Shown in pieces: positions 28,843 to 37,831 of a DNA stretch of 64,000 nt (the first letter of the stretch is position 1; each line of letters opens with the position of its first letter). Origin of the DNA: Flavobacterium sp. (lineage in GTDB: Bacteria > Bacteroidota > Bacteroidia > Flavobacteriales > Flavobacteriaceae); contig NZ_JAPZUB010000047.1 of assembly GCF_027533505.1 (NCBI RefSeq), forward strand, positions 1-64,000, in the 5' to 3' direction. A program made the position numbers and the translations under genes. Below the pieces are notes generated by a model. The model saw only the letters and a program-made list of their open reading frames with translations, was not told where the DNA came from and did no database searches.

Positions 28843-31713
28843 ATGAAAAAACTTGTTTATGTTACTTTACTGCTCCTTCAGTGCTGGGCTGCCGTAGCGC
28901 AATCTGGAAGCGGAGTGAAAGGTAAAGTAGTGGAAGCGAAGACGAACAAGGCCTTGCAAAACGTCATCGTTTCTATTCAGAACACCAACTTTACCCAAGT
29001 GACCAACCGCGAGGGGGAGTTTGTATTCAACGATTTAAATCCAGGGGCTGTTCTTTTAAAAGTGAGTAGTACCGGATTTAAAGACCAACTTCTAAGTGTA
29101 GAAGTAGCCAAAGGTCAAATTTCTGATTTAGGATTGATTATTCTAGAAGAGGATGTGACCTTGGAGCAGCAAATCAACTTGATTACGATTCTTGAAAACG
29201 ACTTGAATGACGACAACAGCGGTTCTGAAAATACGGCTGGTTTGTTGCAAGCGTCGCGGGATACGTATCAACAAGCCGCCGCGTTCAACTGGGGACAAGC
29301 TCGTTTCCGTATTCGTGGTTTAGACAATGAATATGCGACTACCATGATTAATGGAGTAGTGATGAATAAATTGTTGGACAACCGTCCACAATGGGGGAAC
29401 TGGGGGGGATTGAACGATGCCACGCGTAACCAAGAATTTACCATGGGTTCAGCACCTTCGGATTATACGTTTGGGGGAATTTTAGGAACACAAGAAATCA
29501 ATACCCGCGCATCAATTTACCGCAAAGGGACCCGTTTGTCGTATGCAGGGACCAACACCAACTACAACTGGCGTGCTATGGCCACCCATGCTTCAGGAAT
29601 GAATGCCGATGGATGGGCGTTTGTAATTTCAGCCTCCCGTCGTTGGGCACAAGAAGCATATTTTGAAGGAACCGATTATTCTGCAAATTCGCTTTTTGCC
29701 AGCATTGAAAAACGAATCAACGACAACCATAGTTTGAACTTAACCACCATTTATGCGCAAAACCGTCGGGGACGTAACTCTTCCAATACCGATGAAATCA
29801 ACAGCATTGCGGGAGTGAACTACAACTCTTTCTGGGGTTGGCAAGATGGGGAAAAACGGAATTCCCGTGATCGTGAAGTAGACGAACCCATTTTAATGCT
29901 TACGCACTATTGGAAATTAAGCGATAAAACACGCTTGACCTCCAATGTAATGTACCAATTTGGTAAAATTGGAAACTCGCGTTTGGACTTTGTAAACGCT
30001 GCGAATCCCGATCCAACATACTACCAAAATTTACCCAGTTACTTTACATCATTGTATGAAAATGACCCTTCAGTGGTTCCCGCTTCGGCCTACCAACCCG
30101 GTGGTTTAGGAGGTGTTTTTACGCCCAACCTAGTAGGAGCAATGGACGCACCGTTCTTTACCCAACGTCAAATCGATTGGAATGCCATGTACCGCGCCAA
30201 CACCACGCCTATCTTGGATGCCAACGGTAATGAAATCGGTCGTCAAGCCGCTGAGAGTAAATACGTATTATACGAAGACCGTACCGACGACAACTTGTTT
30301 GTAGCCAACACTATTTTAAGCTCTCAATTGTCAGACAACATTGTGATGAATGGAGGCGCAAGCTACAGCCGTTTGAAATCGGCCAACTTCCAAATGTTGA
30401 CCGACTTATTGGGAGGGTCTCATTTAGTTGATATCGATCCATTTCAAACCGGTACAGCACAACAACCCGACTTAAACAACCCCAACCGTCGTGTGGTAGA
30501 AGGCGATAAATACGGGTACAACTACAACTTGTTTGCCGATCATATCGATGCCTTTACACAGTTTAAATTTACCTACAAAAAAGTAGATTTCTATTTGGCA
30601 CAATCTTTTAGCCGTAAAACCTACCAACGCGAGGGATTATACCGCAACGGAATTTATGCCAACTCTTCTTTTGGAAAAAGTGACAAAGTAGATTTTGACA
30701 ACTTTGGATTCAAAGGAGGGTTAACGTACAAAGTGACGGGTAAGCACTTCTTGACCATGAACAGTCTTTTCATGACCAAAGCGCCATCCATGCGTAATGT
30801 GTTTTTCAATGCCCGTTTAAGCAATACGCCTATCCGCAACTTACAAAGCGAGCGGGTGTCCAACTTGGATTTGAGTTATGCCATCAAAACGCCATCCTTC
30901 AAAGCCCGTATTACTGCCTACTATGCCAACATTCAAAACGCTACCGAAACGTCTTTCTTCTTTGCCGAAGGTGCTTTTGAAGATAACGATGGCGATGGAG
31001 GCGATGCTTTCGTAGCGGAGATTGTAACCGGATTGGATAAATTGAATTTCGGAGCGGAGTTAGGGTTGGAATACCAAATTACCTCAACCATTAAAGCTAC
31101 GGCTGCCGCTTCTTACGGACAGTTTACGTACAACAGCAATCCGAATGTTGTGTTGAACGATGATACCCGTGCAGCCAATGGGTTATCGACCTTAGTGAAC
31201 TTAGGAGAAGCTAAATTGAAAAACTACCGTCAACCGGGAATCCCAAATCAAGCGTATGCCGTTGGTTTAGAATACCGCGATCCGAAGTTTTGGTGGGTAG
31301 GTGCCAATGTAAACTACTTGGCCGATACGTATTTGGATGTTTCTTCTGTATTGCGCACCAACAGTTTCTTGCGCAATCCACAAGATGCCAATGGATTCCA
31401 ATTCCCCGAAGCGACTCAAGAACGCGTGGATCAGTTGTTGAAACAAGAAAAATTTGACCCCTATACGCTTGTGAACTTAACCGGAGGAAAATCGTGGAGA
31501 ATTTCAGGTAAAAACCCAATCACCTTGGGATTATTTGCCACTTTAAATAATATCTTTGATGTACGGTACAAAACCGGCGGATTTGAACAAGCACGTAATG
31601 CCAATTTCCGTGAATTAAACCAAGATGTATCCAGTGGAACTCCTGCTTTTGCACCCCGCTACTTCTACGGTTTCGGTCGTACCTATTTCTTCAATTTTTA
31701 CATTAATTTCTAA
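28843..31713 (+). CDS. TonB-dependent receptor with carboxypeptidase-like N-terminal domain
   Basis: A 956-residue outer-membrane active transporter. After the signal peptide (LLLLQCWAAVAQ) comes a carboxypeptidase-regulatory-like domain (about residues 24-110; GVKGKVVEAKTNKALQNV). The plug follows (RFRIRGLDNEYATTMINGV), then a long beta barrel ending in the aromatic YFFNFYINF. It is coupled to a surface-type DUF5689 lipoprotein and a lipocalin-like lipoprotein and is divergent from an exported EEP enzyme. The transported substrate is not shown; phosphate-containing or nucleic-acid-derived compounds are the best guess from the neighbours. A promoter with a dyad operator lies upstream. Confidence 0.92.
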   Translation: MKKLVYVTLLLLQCWAAVAQSGSGVKGKVVEAKTNKALQNVIVSIQNTNFTQVTNREGEFVFNDLNPGAVLLKVSSTGFKDQLLSVEVAKGQISDLGLIILEEDVTLEQQINLITILENDLNDDNSGSENTAGLLQASRDTYQQAAAFNWGQARFRIRGLDNEYATTMINGVVMNKLLDNRPQWGNWGGLNDATRNQEFTMGSAPSDYTFGGILGTQEINTRASIYRKGTRLSYAGTNTNYNWRAMATHASGMNADGWAFVISASRRWAQEAYFEGTDYSANSLFASIEKRINDNHSLNLTTIYAQNRRGRNSSNTDEINSIAGVNYNSFWGWQDGEKRNSRDREVDEPILMLTHYWKLSDKTRLTSNVMYQFGKIGNSRLDFVNAANPDPTYYQNLPSYFTSLYENDPSVVPASAYQPGGLGGVFTPNLVGAMDAPFFTQRQIDWNAMYRANTTPILDANGNEIGRQAAESKYVLYEDRTDDNLFVANTILSSQLSDNIVMNGGASYSRLKSANFQMLTDLLGGSHLVDIDPFQTGTAQQPDLNNPNRRVVEGDKYGYNYNLFADHIDAFTQFKFTYKKVDFYLAQSFSRKTYQREGLYRNGIYANSSFGKSDKVDFDNFGFKGGLTYKVTGKHFLTMNSLFMTKAPSMRNVFFNARLSNTPIRNLQSERVSNLDLSYAIKTPSFKARITAYYANIQNATETSFFFAEGAFEDNDGDGGDAFVAEIVTGLDKLNFGAELGLEYQITSTIKATAAASYGQFTYNSNPNVVLNDDTRAANGLSTLVNLGEAKLKNYRQPGIPNQAYAVGLEYRDPKFWWVGANVNYLADTYLDVSSVLRTNSFLRNPQDANGFQFPEATQERVDQLLKQEKFDPYTLVNLTGGKSWRISGKNPITLGLFATLNNIFDVRYKTGGFEQARNANFRELNQDVSSGTPAFAPRYFYGFGRTYFFNFYINF

Positions 31714-31731
31714 AAAAAATAAAAGCACTAT

Positions 31732-33102
31732 ATGAAAACAACTTTTTTTAAACCCGTTCTTGCGCTAACGCTTTTAGCAAGTACTTTTGTCGGTTGTGTG
31801 AACGACGACAATTACGATACTCCTCAGGTCAATTGTATCGAAACGACCTTGGTGAAAACCAAAGAAGTTGCCGATATTACGGCCGGTTCTACGGTAGCTC
31901 AGTATACACAAGACGATGTGATTGAGGCCTATGTAGTTTCTTCGGATAAAGGGGGTAACTTCTTTAAATCCATTTCTTTCCAAACGATTCCTACAACAGC
32001 AAATCCCGTTCCTTCAGCGTTCAGTGTCCCTGTAGATGTGACGTCAACGTTTATTACGTTTGAACCCGGACGCAAAGTATTGATCAAAATGAAAGATTTA
32101 TACACCGACGTAAGCAATGGAGGTCGTCGTTTTGGAGGTTTGTTTGTAAATTCTACCGGAACTGCCTCAGTGGGTCGTTTGGCACCTGCGTTATACCGTA
32201 CGGTTTTAAACAAAGCATGTACTATTGTTCCTGAAGATCAATTAAAACGCACCTTGACCATTCCGCAATTGTTGAACGATGCCAACATCAATACATTGGT
32301 GGAGTTGGATAATGTACAGTTCTCCAACCAAGCGATTTCAACAACCTACTATGATGCCAATAATGACTTAGGGGGGGCTACCAATCACTTGTTGGTAGAC
32401 GCCGATGGAAAAACAGTAATTTTCCGTACCAGTAGTTTTGCCAACTTTGCTTCACGTCCTGTAGCTTCTGGCCGTGGAAAAGTGCGTGGAATTTTGACAA
32501 AATTTGGTTCTGACTACCAGTTTGTTGCCCGTACAGAAGAAGATATTAAATTGACAGGACCTCGTTTGGTGCCTTTGTTCTCTGAAAATTTCGAAGGAAT
32601 TGCCAACACAGGAAACAACCAATTCATTGCTTTACCCGGATGGAGTAACGTATCAATGAATAGTGGAAATGAACGTTGGGAAGCTCGTATCTTCAGTGGA
32701 AATAAATATGCGCAGTTTTCCCCTTTTGGATTAACGCCAGCAGAAAATAACGTAGATACGCGTTTAATTACACCGGGTATCAATTTGACAGGTACCACCG
32801 GAGCTTTCTTGCGTTTTGGGTCTAAAATTGGTTTTGCCAATGGTGAAGCGGTAACAGTTTGGATTTCGACCAACTATAATGGTTCAGGATTGGCTGCAGA
32901 TGTAAATGCTGCTACTTGGACACAATTGCCGGCTACTTTTGCACCACAGACGAGCAGTTTCCCAACCAACTTTACCAGTTCAGGTGATGTGGATTTATCA
33001 GCGTATACCGGAACAGTATACATCTCGTTCCGATATGTAGGAGGAACCAACAACATTACCTCGACTTACCAAATTGACAACATTGAAGTTATTGCACAAT
33101 AA
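31732..33102 (+). CDS. DUF5689 lipoprotein
   Basis: A 456-residue lipoprotein: lipobox LASTFVGC with Cys about residue 22, followed by acidic residues typical of surface-exposed Bacteroidota lipoproteins. The N-terminal half is DUF5689-like (IEAYVVSSDKGGNFFKSI, PGRKVLIKMKDLYTD, an OB-like fold). The C-terminal half is a jelly-roll of the choice-of-anchor type (FSENFEGIANTGN, DVDLSAYTGTVYISFRYVGG, YQIDNIEV). It lies 18 bp after the TonB receptor and 1 bp before the lipocalin-like gene, so it probably acts as the receptor's surface partner. Confidence 0.88.
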   Translation: MKTTFFKPVLALTLLASTFVGCVNDDNYDTPQVNCIETTLVKTKEVADITAGSTVAQYTQDDVIEAYVVSSDKGGNFFKSISFQTIPTTANPVPSAFSVPVDVTSTFITFEPGRKVLIKMKDLYTDVSNGGRRFGGLFVNSTGTASVGRLAPALYRTVLNKACTIVPEDQLKRTLTIPQLLNDANINTLVELDNVQFSNQAISTTYYDANNDLGGATNHLLVDADGKTVIFRTSSFANFASRPVASGRGKVRGILTKFGSDYQFVARTEEDIKLTGPRLVPLFSENFEGIANTGNNQFIALPGWSNVSMNSGNERWEARIFSGNKYAQFSPFGLTPAENNVDTRLITPGINLTGTTGAFLRFGSKIGFANGEAVTVWISTNYNGSGLAADVNAATWTQLPATFAPQTSSFPTNFTSSGDVDLSAYTGTVYISFRYVGGTNNITSTYQIDNIEVIAQ

Positions 33103-33103
33103 G

Positions 33104-33550
33104 ATGAAGAAGTTCGTATTCCTTTTAATGGCACTCCCCTTGCTTTTTACCGCTTGTGGAGAAGACGAAGAGACGTTTGTGCAACAAAATTACCTCGTGG
33201 GCAAATGGGAAATTTCGCAAACAGGTACTATGAATGCACAAGGCGCCATCAATTATACCAATTATGTGAATGACGCCAATTGTGATAAAGACAATTATAT
33301 CTTCAATGCTGACCTTACGTACCAACAAAACGATTTTGTGAATTCAGGAACCTGTACCAACCAATCGATTTCGGGAACGTACAACCGCTTGTCGACCAAT
33401 CTAACGTTGCGTTATACAACCAATGTTGGGGGTACGCCACAAGTGGTTAACCAATCGCTAACGATTGTGTCATTAACCTATACCGAAATAGTGGTAGCGT
33501 TCACCAATAGTTCCAATCAATTGGTTTACCTAAAAATGACTAAGGTATAG
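33104..33550 (+). CDS. Lipocalin-like lipoprotein
   Basis: A 148-residue lipoprotein: lipobox LLFTAC (Cys at residue 17), then a lipocalin-type start (LVGKWEISQTG) and small-barrel strands (DNYIFNADLTYQQ, CTNQSISGTYN). Such proteins follow TonB receptor operons in many flavobacteria. The ATG 1 bp after the DUF5689 stop is chosen; an earlier in-frame codon inside that gene would remove the signal peptide. Ligand unknown. Confidence 0.85.
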   Translation: MKKFVFLLMALPLLFTACGEDEETFVQQNYLVGKWEISQTGTMNAQGAINYTNYVNDANCDKDNYIFNADLTYQQNDFVNSGTCTNQSISGTYNRLSTNLTLRYTTNVGGTPQVVNQSLTIVSLTYTEIVVAFTNSSNQLVYLKMTKV

Positions 33551-33567
33551 TCAATGAAAATAAACCC

Positions 33568-33604
33568 AAAAAAAAGAGCCTCAACATTGAGGCTCTTTTT
33601 TTTA
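33568..33604. terminator. Bidirectional intrinsic terminator
   Basis: Stem AAAAAAGAGCCTCAA / TTGAGGCTCTTTTTT with a 3-nt loop between the lipocalin gene (+) and gpsA (-). The gpsA stop codon lies in its T-run. Confidence 0.9.
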
Positions 33605-34597
33605 ATCCAATTGTTCGGTTAATTTCTTAAACGTGCTTTTGGCATCTTTCCCTTCATATAAGATGGCATACACCGCATCAATGATGGGTGTTTTTGCTTT
33701 ATAATCCTGGTTGAGTTTGTAGGCACTCTTAACGGCATAATACCCTTCGGCCACCATACTCATTTCCATCATCGCCGATTTGACCGTATACCCTTTTCCA
33801 ATCATGTTTCCAAACATACGGTTGCGGGAAAAAACCGAGTAGCCCGTCACGAGCAAGTCGCCCAAATAGGCCGAGTTGTTAATGTTGCGCTTCATGCGGT
33901 GCACTTTTTTAATGAATTTCTTCATCTCCCGAATGGCATTACTCATTATCACCGATTGGAAATTATCACCATAGCCCAAACCATGCGCAATTCCCGCCGC
34001 AATGGCGTAAATGTTTTTCAACATGGCCGCATATTCGGTCCCAATGATGTCATCAGAGGTTTTGGTTTTAATATAATTCCCCGCCAATAGCTTGGCCATG
34101 ACCCGTGCCTTTTTGGTGTCCCCGCAGGCAATAGTCAAATACGATAAACGCTCTAAAGCTACTTCTTCGGCATGACACGGCCCCGTGATTACTCCAATAT
34201 TGTGGTAAGGGATCCCATAGGTGGTATGAAAATGTTCGCCGACGATTAAGAACGTTTCGGGCACGATACCTTTGATGGCCGAGAAGATAATCTTATCCTC
34301 CAGGGGCACGGTCAACTTTTCCAATTCGCGGCTTAAAAAGGCCGAAGGAATGGCAAAAATCACATAATCGGCATAAGCGACCGCTTCATTGATGTCTTGT
34401 GTTAAGCGTAATTTAGTAATATCAAATTCCACCGAGCTCAAATAGTTCGGATTGTGTTTGTAGGCTTTCAAATGGTCAATAGCCGCCTCGTTGCGCATGT
34501 ACCAGGCAATTTCGTCCAAGTTAACGCATAGCATTTTGGCAATGGCTGTGGCCCAACTGCCGCCACCGATAACCGCTATTTTAGGTTGTTTTTGCAT
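33602..34597 (-). CDS. gpsA: NAD(P)H-dependent glycerol-3-phosphate dehydrogenase
   Basis: A 331-residue cytoplasmic enzyme that reduces dihydroxyacetone phosphate to sn-glycerol 3-phosphate for phospholipid synthesis. It has the Rossmann signature GGGSWATA, the substrate-site motif IKGIVPET, TGPCHAEEV, and the catalytic Lys in AMLKNIYAIAAG. The length is standard. A well-formed promoter lies just upstream and a shared terminator downstream, so it is a single-gene unit. Confidence 0.95.
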   Translation of the reverse strand: MQKQPKIAVIGGGSWATAIAKMLCVNLDEIAWYMRNEAAIDHLKAYKHNPNYLSSVEFDITKLRLTQDINEAVAYADYVIFAIPSAFLSRELEKLTVPLEDKIIFSAIKGIVPETFLIVGEHFHTTYGIPYHNIGVITGPCHAEEVALERLSYLTIACGDTKKARVMAKLLAGNYIKTKTSDDIIGTEYAAMLKNIYAIAAGIAHGLGYGDNFQSVIMSNAIREMKKFIKKVHRMKRNINNSAYLGDLLVTGYSVFSRNRMFGNMIGKGYTVKSAMMEMSMVAEGYYAVKSAYKLNQDYKAKTPIIDAVYAILYEGKDAKSTFKKLTEQLD

Positions 34598-34616
34598 GTG
34601 TGTGGGTTTGATTTTT

Positions 34617-34647
34617 CAAAAATAGGGTATTTATTTCGGCTACCCAA
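34617..34647 (-). promoter_or_regulatory. gpsA promoter (TTG-N20-TAnnTTTG)
   Basis: On the minus strand TTG (34645-34647) is followed after 20 bp by TATTTTTG (34617-34624). The gpsA ATG lies 19 bp further on. Both elements match the Bacteroidota consensus. Confidence 0.7.
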
Positions 34648-34770
34648 GATTCCACCGAAACAGCGCCGTAAAACTTTAACGTTTATTTTAACACAGCAAA
34701 CTACAATTTCATGTTTTTACCCTCGTTATCCTTGCAAAGGTTAGTTTAGTGAATTTTTGTTTTGGGTTGA

Positions 34771-34806
34771 AAAAAAGGCGTTCGGTATAATATCGAACGC
34801 CTTTTG
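34771..34806 (-). terminator. Intrinsic terminator of the iron-dependent dehydrogenase gene
   Basis: Stem AAAAGGCGTTCG / CGAACGCCTTTT with a 9-nt loop, 18 bp past the stop codon, followed by a T-rich stretch on the minus strand. Confidence 0.85.
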
Positions 34807-34824
34807 TGTTTTAAGTAAAATGAA

Positions 34825-35991
34825 TTAATAACTGAGGGTAACTATTTCCCGTACTTTTTCGAGCGTTACATTTTGACGTTCGCCGAGTCCCAACCAGCCG
34901 CGTTCTTCAAAGCGTTGCACAATAAAGTCGGCCGTATTTTCCCAATTTTCTGCATTTTCCGAAATACGGGTTTTCATGCCCATAGTGTGGAAAAATTCAA
35001 CCGTCTTGTCAATCGCAGCTGTGGCAATTTCTTCGGTGGTTCCTGTCAAATTCCAAACGCGTTGCCCGTATTGTGCCAACTTCTCTTTTTTCGTCTCAAA
35101 CATCACACGGTACAAATTCGGCCCGATAATCGCCAAGGTACGCGCATGGTCAATCTCATACAACGCGGTCAATTCGTGCCCAATCATGTGCGTCGCCCAA
35201 TCGGAAGGCACTCCTTTTTGAATCAACCCGTTCAAGGCCATTGTCGCCGACCACACAAAGTTGGAGGCCAATTTATAATCGGTTGGGTTTTCAACGACCG
35301 AAGGACCAATTTCGATCAAGGTTTGCAAAATACTCTCCGCAATACGGTCTTGCAACATGGCATCGTGCGGATACGTTACGTACTGCTCCATGACGTGGGT
35401 AAAGGCATCGACCACCCCGTTTTGCAATTGCCGTTTCGGTAACGAAGCAATCACTGTAGGGTCTACAATCGAGAATTTAGGGAACAATGCACTACCGCCC
35501 AAGGTTAATTTTTCTTGGGTTGCCTCAATGGTGACTACGGCGCCCGAATTCATTTCCGAACCCGTTGCGGGCAACGTCAACACCGTTCCAAAAGGCACAC
35601 AAACCGAGGCATCTTTAAATAAAATGCGTTGTTTCAAGATTTCAATCGCATCACCCGGATAGTGTACTGCCGCCGAAATAAATTTCACCCCGTCAATGAC
35701 ACTTCCGCCGCCGATGGCCAAGATAAAACCAATGTTTTCAGCACGGATTAATTCCACGGCCTTCATCAAGGTTTCGTAGCGTGGATTGGGTTCGACACCC
35801 CCAAATTCGACCCATTCATAACCCGCCAACGCCGCTTTCACTTGGTCGTATACGCCGTTTTTAAAAATACTTCCGCCGCCATACGCCAATAAAATCTTGG
35901 TGTTTTTGGGCGTTACTTCCGCCAATTTAGCGATTTGTCCCTGGCCAAAAATATAATGGACCGGATTGTATAGTTCAAAATTATTCATCAT
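34825..35991 (-). CDS. Iron-containing alcohol dehydrogenase (YqhD-like aldehyde reductase)
   Basis: A 388-residue NADPH-dependent aldehyde reductase of the Fe-ADH family. It follows E. coli YqhD closely over its whole length (NNFELYNPVHYIFGQG, AYGGGSIFKNGVYDQV, GGVEPNPRYETLM, LTLPATGSEMNSGAVV). Metal ligands are visible as Asp and His in VVDAFTHVMEQY and two His in GHELTALYEIDHARTLA. YqhD scavenges short toxic aldehydes. Two adjacent ATGs (35991, 35988) are possible. A TAnnTTTG element lies 17-24 bp upstream. Confidence 0.92.
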   Translation of the reverse strand: MMNNFELYNPVHYIFGQGQIAKLAEVTPKNTKILLAYGGGSIFKNGVYDQVKAALAGYEWVEFGGVEPNPRYETLMKAVELIRAENIGFILAIGGGSVIDGVKFISAAVHYPGDAIEILKQRILFKDASVCVPFGTVLTLPATGSEMNSGAVVTIEATQEKLTLGGSALFPKFSIVDPTVIASLPKRQLQNGVVDAFTHVMEQYVTYPHDAMLQDRIAESILQTLIEIGPSVVENPTDYKLASNFVWSATMALNGLIQKGVPSDWATHMIGHELTALYEIDHARTLAIIGPNLYRVMFETKKEKLAQYGQRVWNLTGTTEEIATAAIDKTVEFFHTMGMKTRISENAENWENTADFIVQRFEERGWLGLGERQNVTLEKVREIVTLSY

Positions 35992-36007
35992 TCAAAAAAT
36001 TAAAGTC

Positions 36008-36015
36008 CAAAGGTA
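36008..36015 (-). promoter_or_regulatory. Promoter -7 element of the YqhD-like gene
   Basis: TACCTTTG on the minus strand, 16 bp before the first ATG. The -33 TTG is not obvious. Confidence 0.45.
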
Positions 36016-36056
36016 ATTCATTCCCCTTATAACGGGTGGTAAGGGAATGTTAAGGT

Positions 36057-36584
36057 TCAGGGAATATAACTTTGCAGTACATCTCTTAACGGATGAAGAT
36101 AGTTTTCGGAAGGGATACGAAATTGTAATCGATGGGTAGCGTCTGCGGTTTTGAACGTGAAATAATTGGAAGTACCCGAACTAAGTACAACTTTGGATGA
36201 CTTTGCACCAATAGTTTTTCCTGAATAATCGTCAATAGCATAGGAAACCATTACAAAATCATTTTTGGAATAACGCGTTTCATTCCACTCAAAACCCTCA
36301 TAATCAAAACGGATGTAACCCTCGAAGTTTCCCGAATCATTACAATACTCAATATGATTAAGGTAGCGGTGGATTATAAAGGCGAAAAAACCAACTACGA
36401 AAAAATAGGGAATAAACGTTGGAGATTCAAGTTCCTTAATCGAATAGTAGAGATGCACAATTACCCCGATAAAAAACAGTAAAAGTCCACCAAAAAAAAA
36501 GTCAAAACGTTGTGGTAGAATCCATTTTTTCCAGTCAAACTTTGGTTCAGGAAGGGGATGGAAAAGACTAAAATGTAGGGTCAT
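36057..36584 (-). CDS. Two-helix membrane protein with C-terminal domain (175 aa), paralogue of 37582-37812
   Basis: A 175-residue protein with two transmembrane helices (about residues 29-48 and 58-77) and a soluble C-terminal domain of about 95 residues (GYIRFDYEGFEWNETRYSK). Its membrane part aligns with the 76-residue protein at 37582-37812: F-GL--LF-G, P-T, F-VG, then HR-L in the same order and spacing. It starts 18 bp after the stop of a 97-bp copy of the nadD 3' end, just as the paralogue starts 19 bp after the stop of true nadD. Function unknown; the layout suggests a duplicated variable cassette. Confidence 0.75.
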   Translation of the reverse strand: MTLHFSLFHPLPEPKFDWKKWILPQRFDFFFGGLLLFFIGVIVHLYYSIKELESPTFIPYFFVVGFFAFIIHRYLNHIEYCNDSGNFEGYIRFDYEGFEWNETRYSKNDFVMVSYAIDDYSGKTIGAKSSKVVLSSGTSNYFTFKTADATHRLQFRIPSENYLHPLRDVLQSYIP

Positions 36585-36602
36585 CTCAAATAGTTTTTAT
36601 GC

Positions 36603-36701
36603 TCACCGATACAACAAATTCGAATCCACATACGCCCATACCGCTTCGGGTAGGAGTGGCCGAACATTCTTCTGTTGGGCAATGCCCTCGCGTATCGCAG
36701 T
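36603..36701 (-). pseudogene. Duplicated 3' end of nadD (gene fragment)
   Basis: Positions 36605-36701 match 37834-37930, the true nadD 3' end, at 95 of 97 bases. The fragment encodes the last 30 or so NadD residues (TAIREGIAQQKNV...NLLYR) and ends in TGA. A 95-codon frame runs into it from upstream, but its first 60 codons overlap the neighbouring gene and resemble nothing. It is treated as a displaced gene tip without function. Confidence 0.85.
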
Positions 36702-36843
36702 AGCGGAAATAGTTACATACAAATTGACATTCATTCTCATCTTAAAAACGGCAATTTTTTTGGGCGAAAAACAGGAACGTGCTCCTTTTCGTTCTGTTAG
36801 TTCAAAATCGTTACTCGGAAAAATACAATGCATTCCTCGGTTT

Positions 36844-37530
36844 TTAGAATCCATAAACAACCAATCGGTCTTTGTAAACACCCTTTTCAATTTTCCAAAT
36901 TACGATGTAACCTCCCGCACCATCACCGTTTTCGGTCTGAATGTATAAGGTGTCTGTTGCCGCGTCATAATTAACTTTTGCACTGTTTAAATTAGGTTCA
37001 TAAAGTCCCTTTAAGGCCGATTTAGGCACGGGTATTGTTTGCGCCCCAATATCAATCCGTATGTTTTCAAATTCAGTATTGGGCATACCGCCATCAGTTC
37101 CCCAATAGCGTTGATTATCAATGAATTCAATTTGTTTGGGATATTTAGCGACATACGTGAAAGTATGCTTATCCTTGTCAAAATTGCATTGACGTAGCGT
37201 TACTACTATAGCGTCTTTTTTTAGAGTAATTGAGGTCGTGGTCTGTGCTGAAATGGTAAATGCGGGGAAACTTGAGATCAAACGGTATCTATTCTTATAA
37301 ATGTAGCCATTTCGTTCATTATTGTCAATCGTATAATCGATGTTCGTCCAATTCCCTTTAGATTCAAAACAATAAACCAATTGACCTTTACCCAATCGGT
37401 CGATAACATTGCTGTTTTTTGAACCGTCCTCTCGAACATTTAGTAAACTATCTTTATCGTGAACAACGGCAAATTGCCCCACACAAAAAGAAGTCAAAAG
37501 GAAAAGCGTAAACGTCAAAATTAATCTCAT
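36844..37530 (-). CDS. Exported protein with SH3-like domain (228 aa)
   Basis: A 228-residue exported protein with a signal peptide (LILTFTLFLLTSFCVG). A bacterial SH3-like domain spans about residues 20-85 (LLNVREDGSKNSNVIDRLGK, GYIYKNRYRLI). The C-terminal domain of about 140 residues is unassigned (ENGDGAGGYIVIWKIEKG). It lies between the two copies of the nadD 3' end, so it came with the rearrangement. A wall- or envelope-associated role is plausible but not shown. Confidence 0.75.
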   Translation of the reverse strand: MRLILTFTLFLLTSFCVGQFAVVHDKDSLLNVREDGSKNSNVIDRLGKGQLVYCFESKGNWTNIDYTIDNNERNGYIYKNRYRLISSFPAFTISAQTTTSITLKKDAIVVTLRQCNFDKDKHTFTYVAKYPKQIEFIDNQRYWGTDGGMPNTEFENIRIDIGAQTIPVPKSALKGLYEPNLNSAKVNYDAATDTLYIQTENGDGAGGYIVIWKIEKGVYKDRLVVYGF

Positions 37531-37581
37531 AGATACAAATCGTAAAGTACAACTACGAAGCCAAAATCCAAACCCTGTAGG

Positions 37582-37812
37582 CTATCTTTCTTTTTTTACA
37601 AGCCATCGATGGACTAAAAACAAACCCAAGCCAACGATATAAAATAAGGTGGTATAGGTAGGAGCATCTTTATCTATGAATTTAGCCCCCAGCTGAATCA
37701 TAGCCCCCACAAAAAGGATAATTAAACCTATAAAACGCAATTGCGAACGAAGGAAGGTAAAGAAAGTTTTCTTTGGAGCATTCGCAGGAGGATTGTTTGG
37801 AGATGATTTCAT
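37582..37812 (-). CDS. Small two-helix membrane protein (76 aa), paralogue of the 36057-36584 protein
   Basis: A 76-residue protein with a Pro/Asn-rich N-terminus and two transmembrane helices (LIILFVGAMIQLG and FYIVGLGLFLVHRWL), ending KKER. It shares the helix pattern and the HR-L end of the second helix with the longer protein at 36057-36584 but lacks the C-terminal domain. It starts 19 bp after nadD. The ATG at 37810-37812 is used; the upstream extension overlaps nadD. Confidence 0.7.
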   Translation of the reverse strand: MKSSPNNPPANAPKKTFFTFLRSQLRFIGLIILFVGAMIQLGAKFIDKDAPTYTTLFYIVGLGLFLVHRWLVKKER

Positions 37813-37831
37813 GTCTAATGTTGTTTTTGGT

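Noticed and set aside
36603..36890. 95-codon minus-strand gene
   Set aside because: Its 3' third is the duplicated nadD tip and its 5' part overlaps the SH3-protein gene in another frame; it has no signal or domain of its own.
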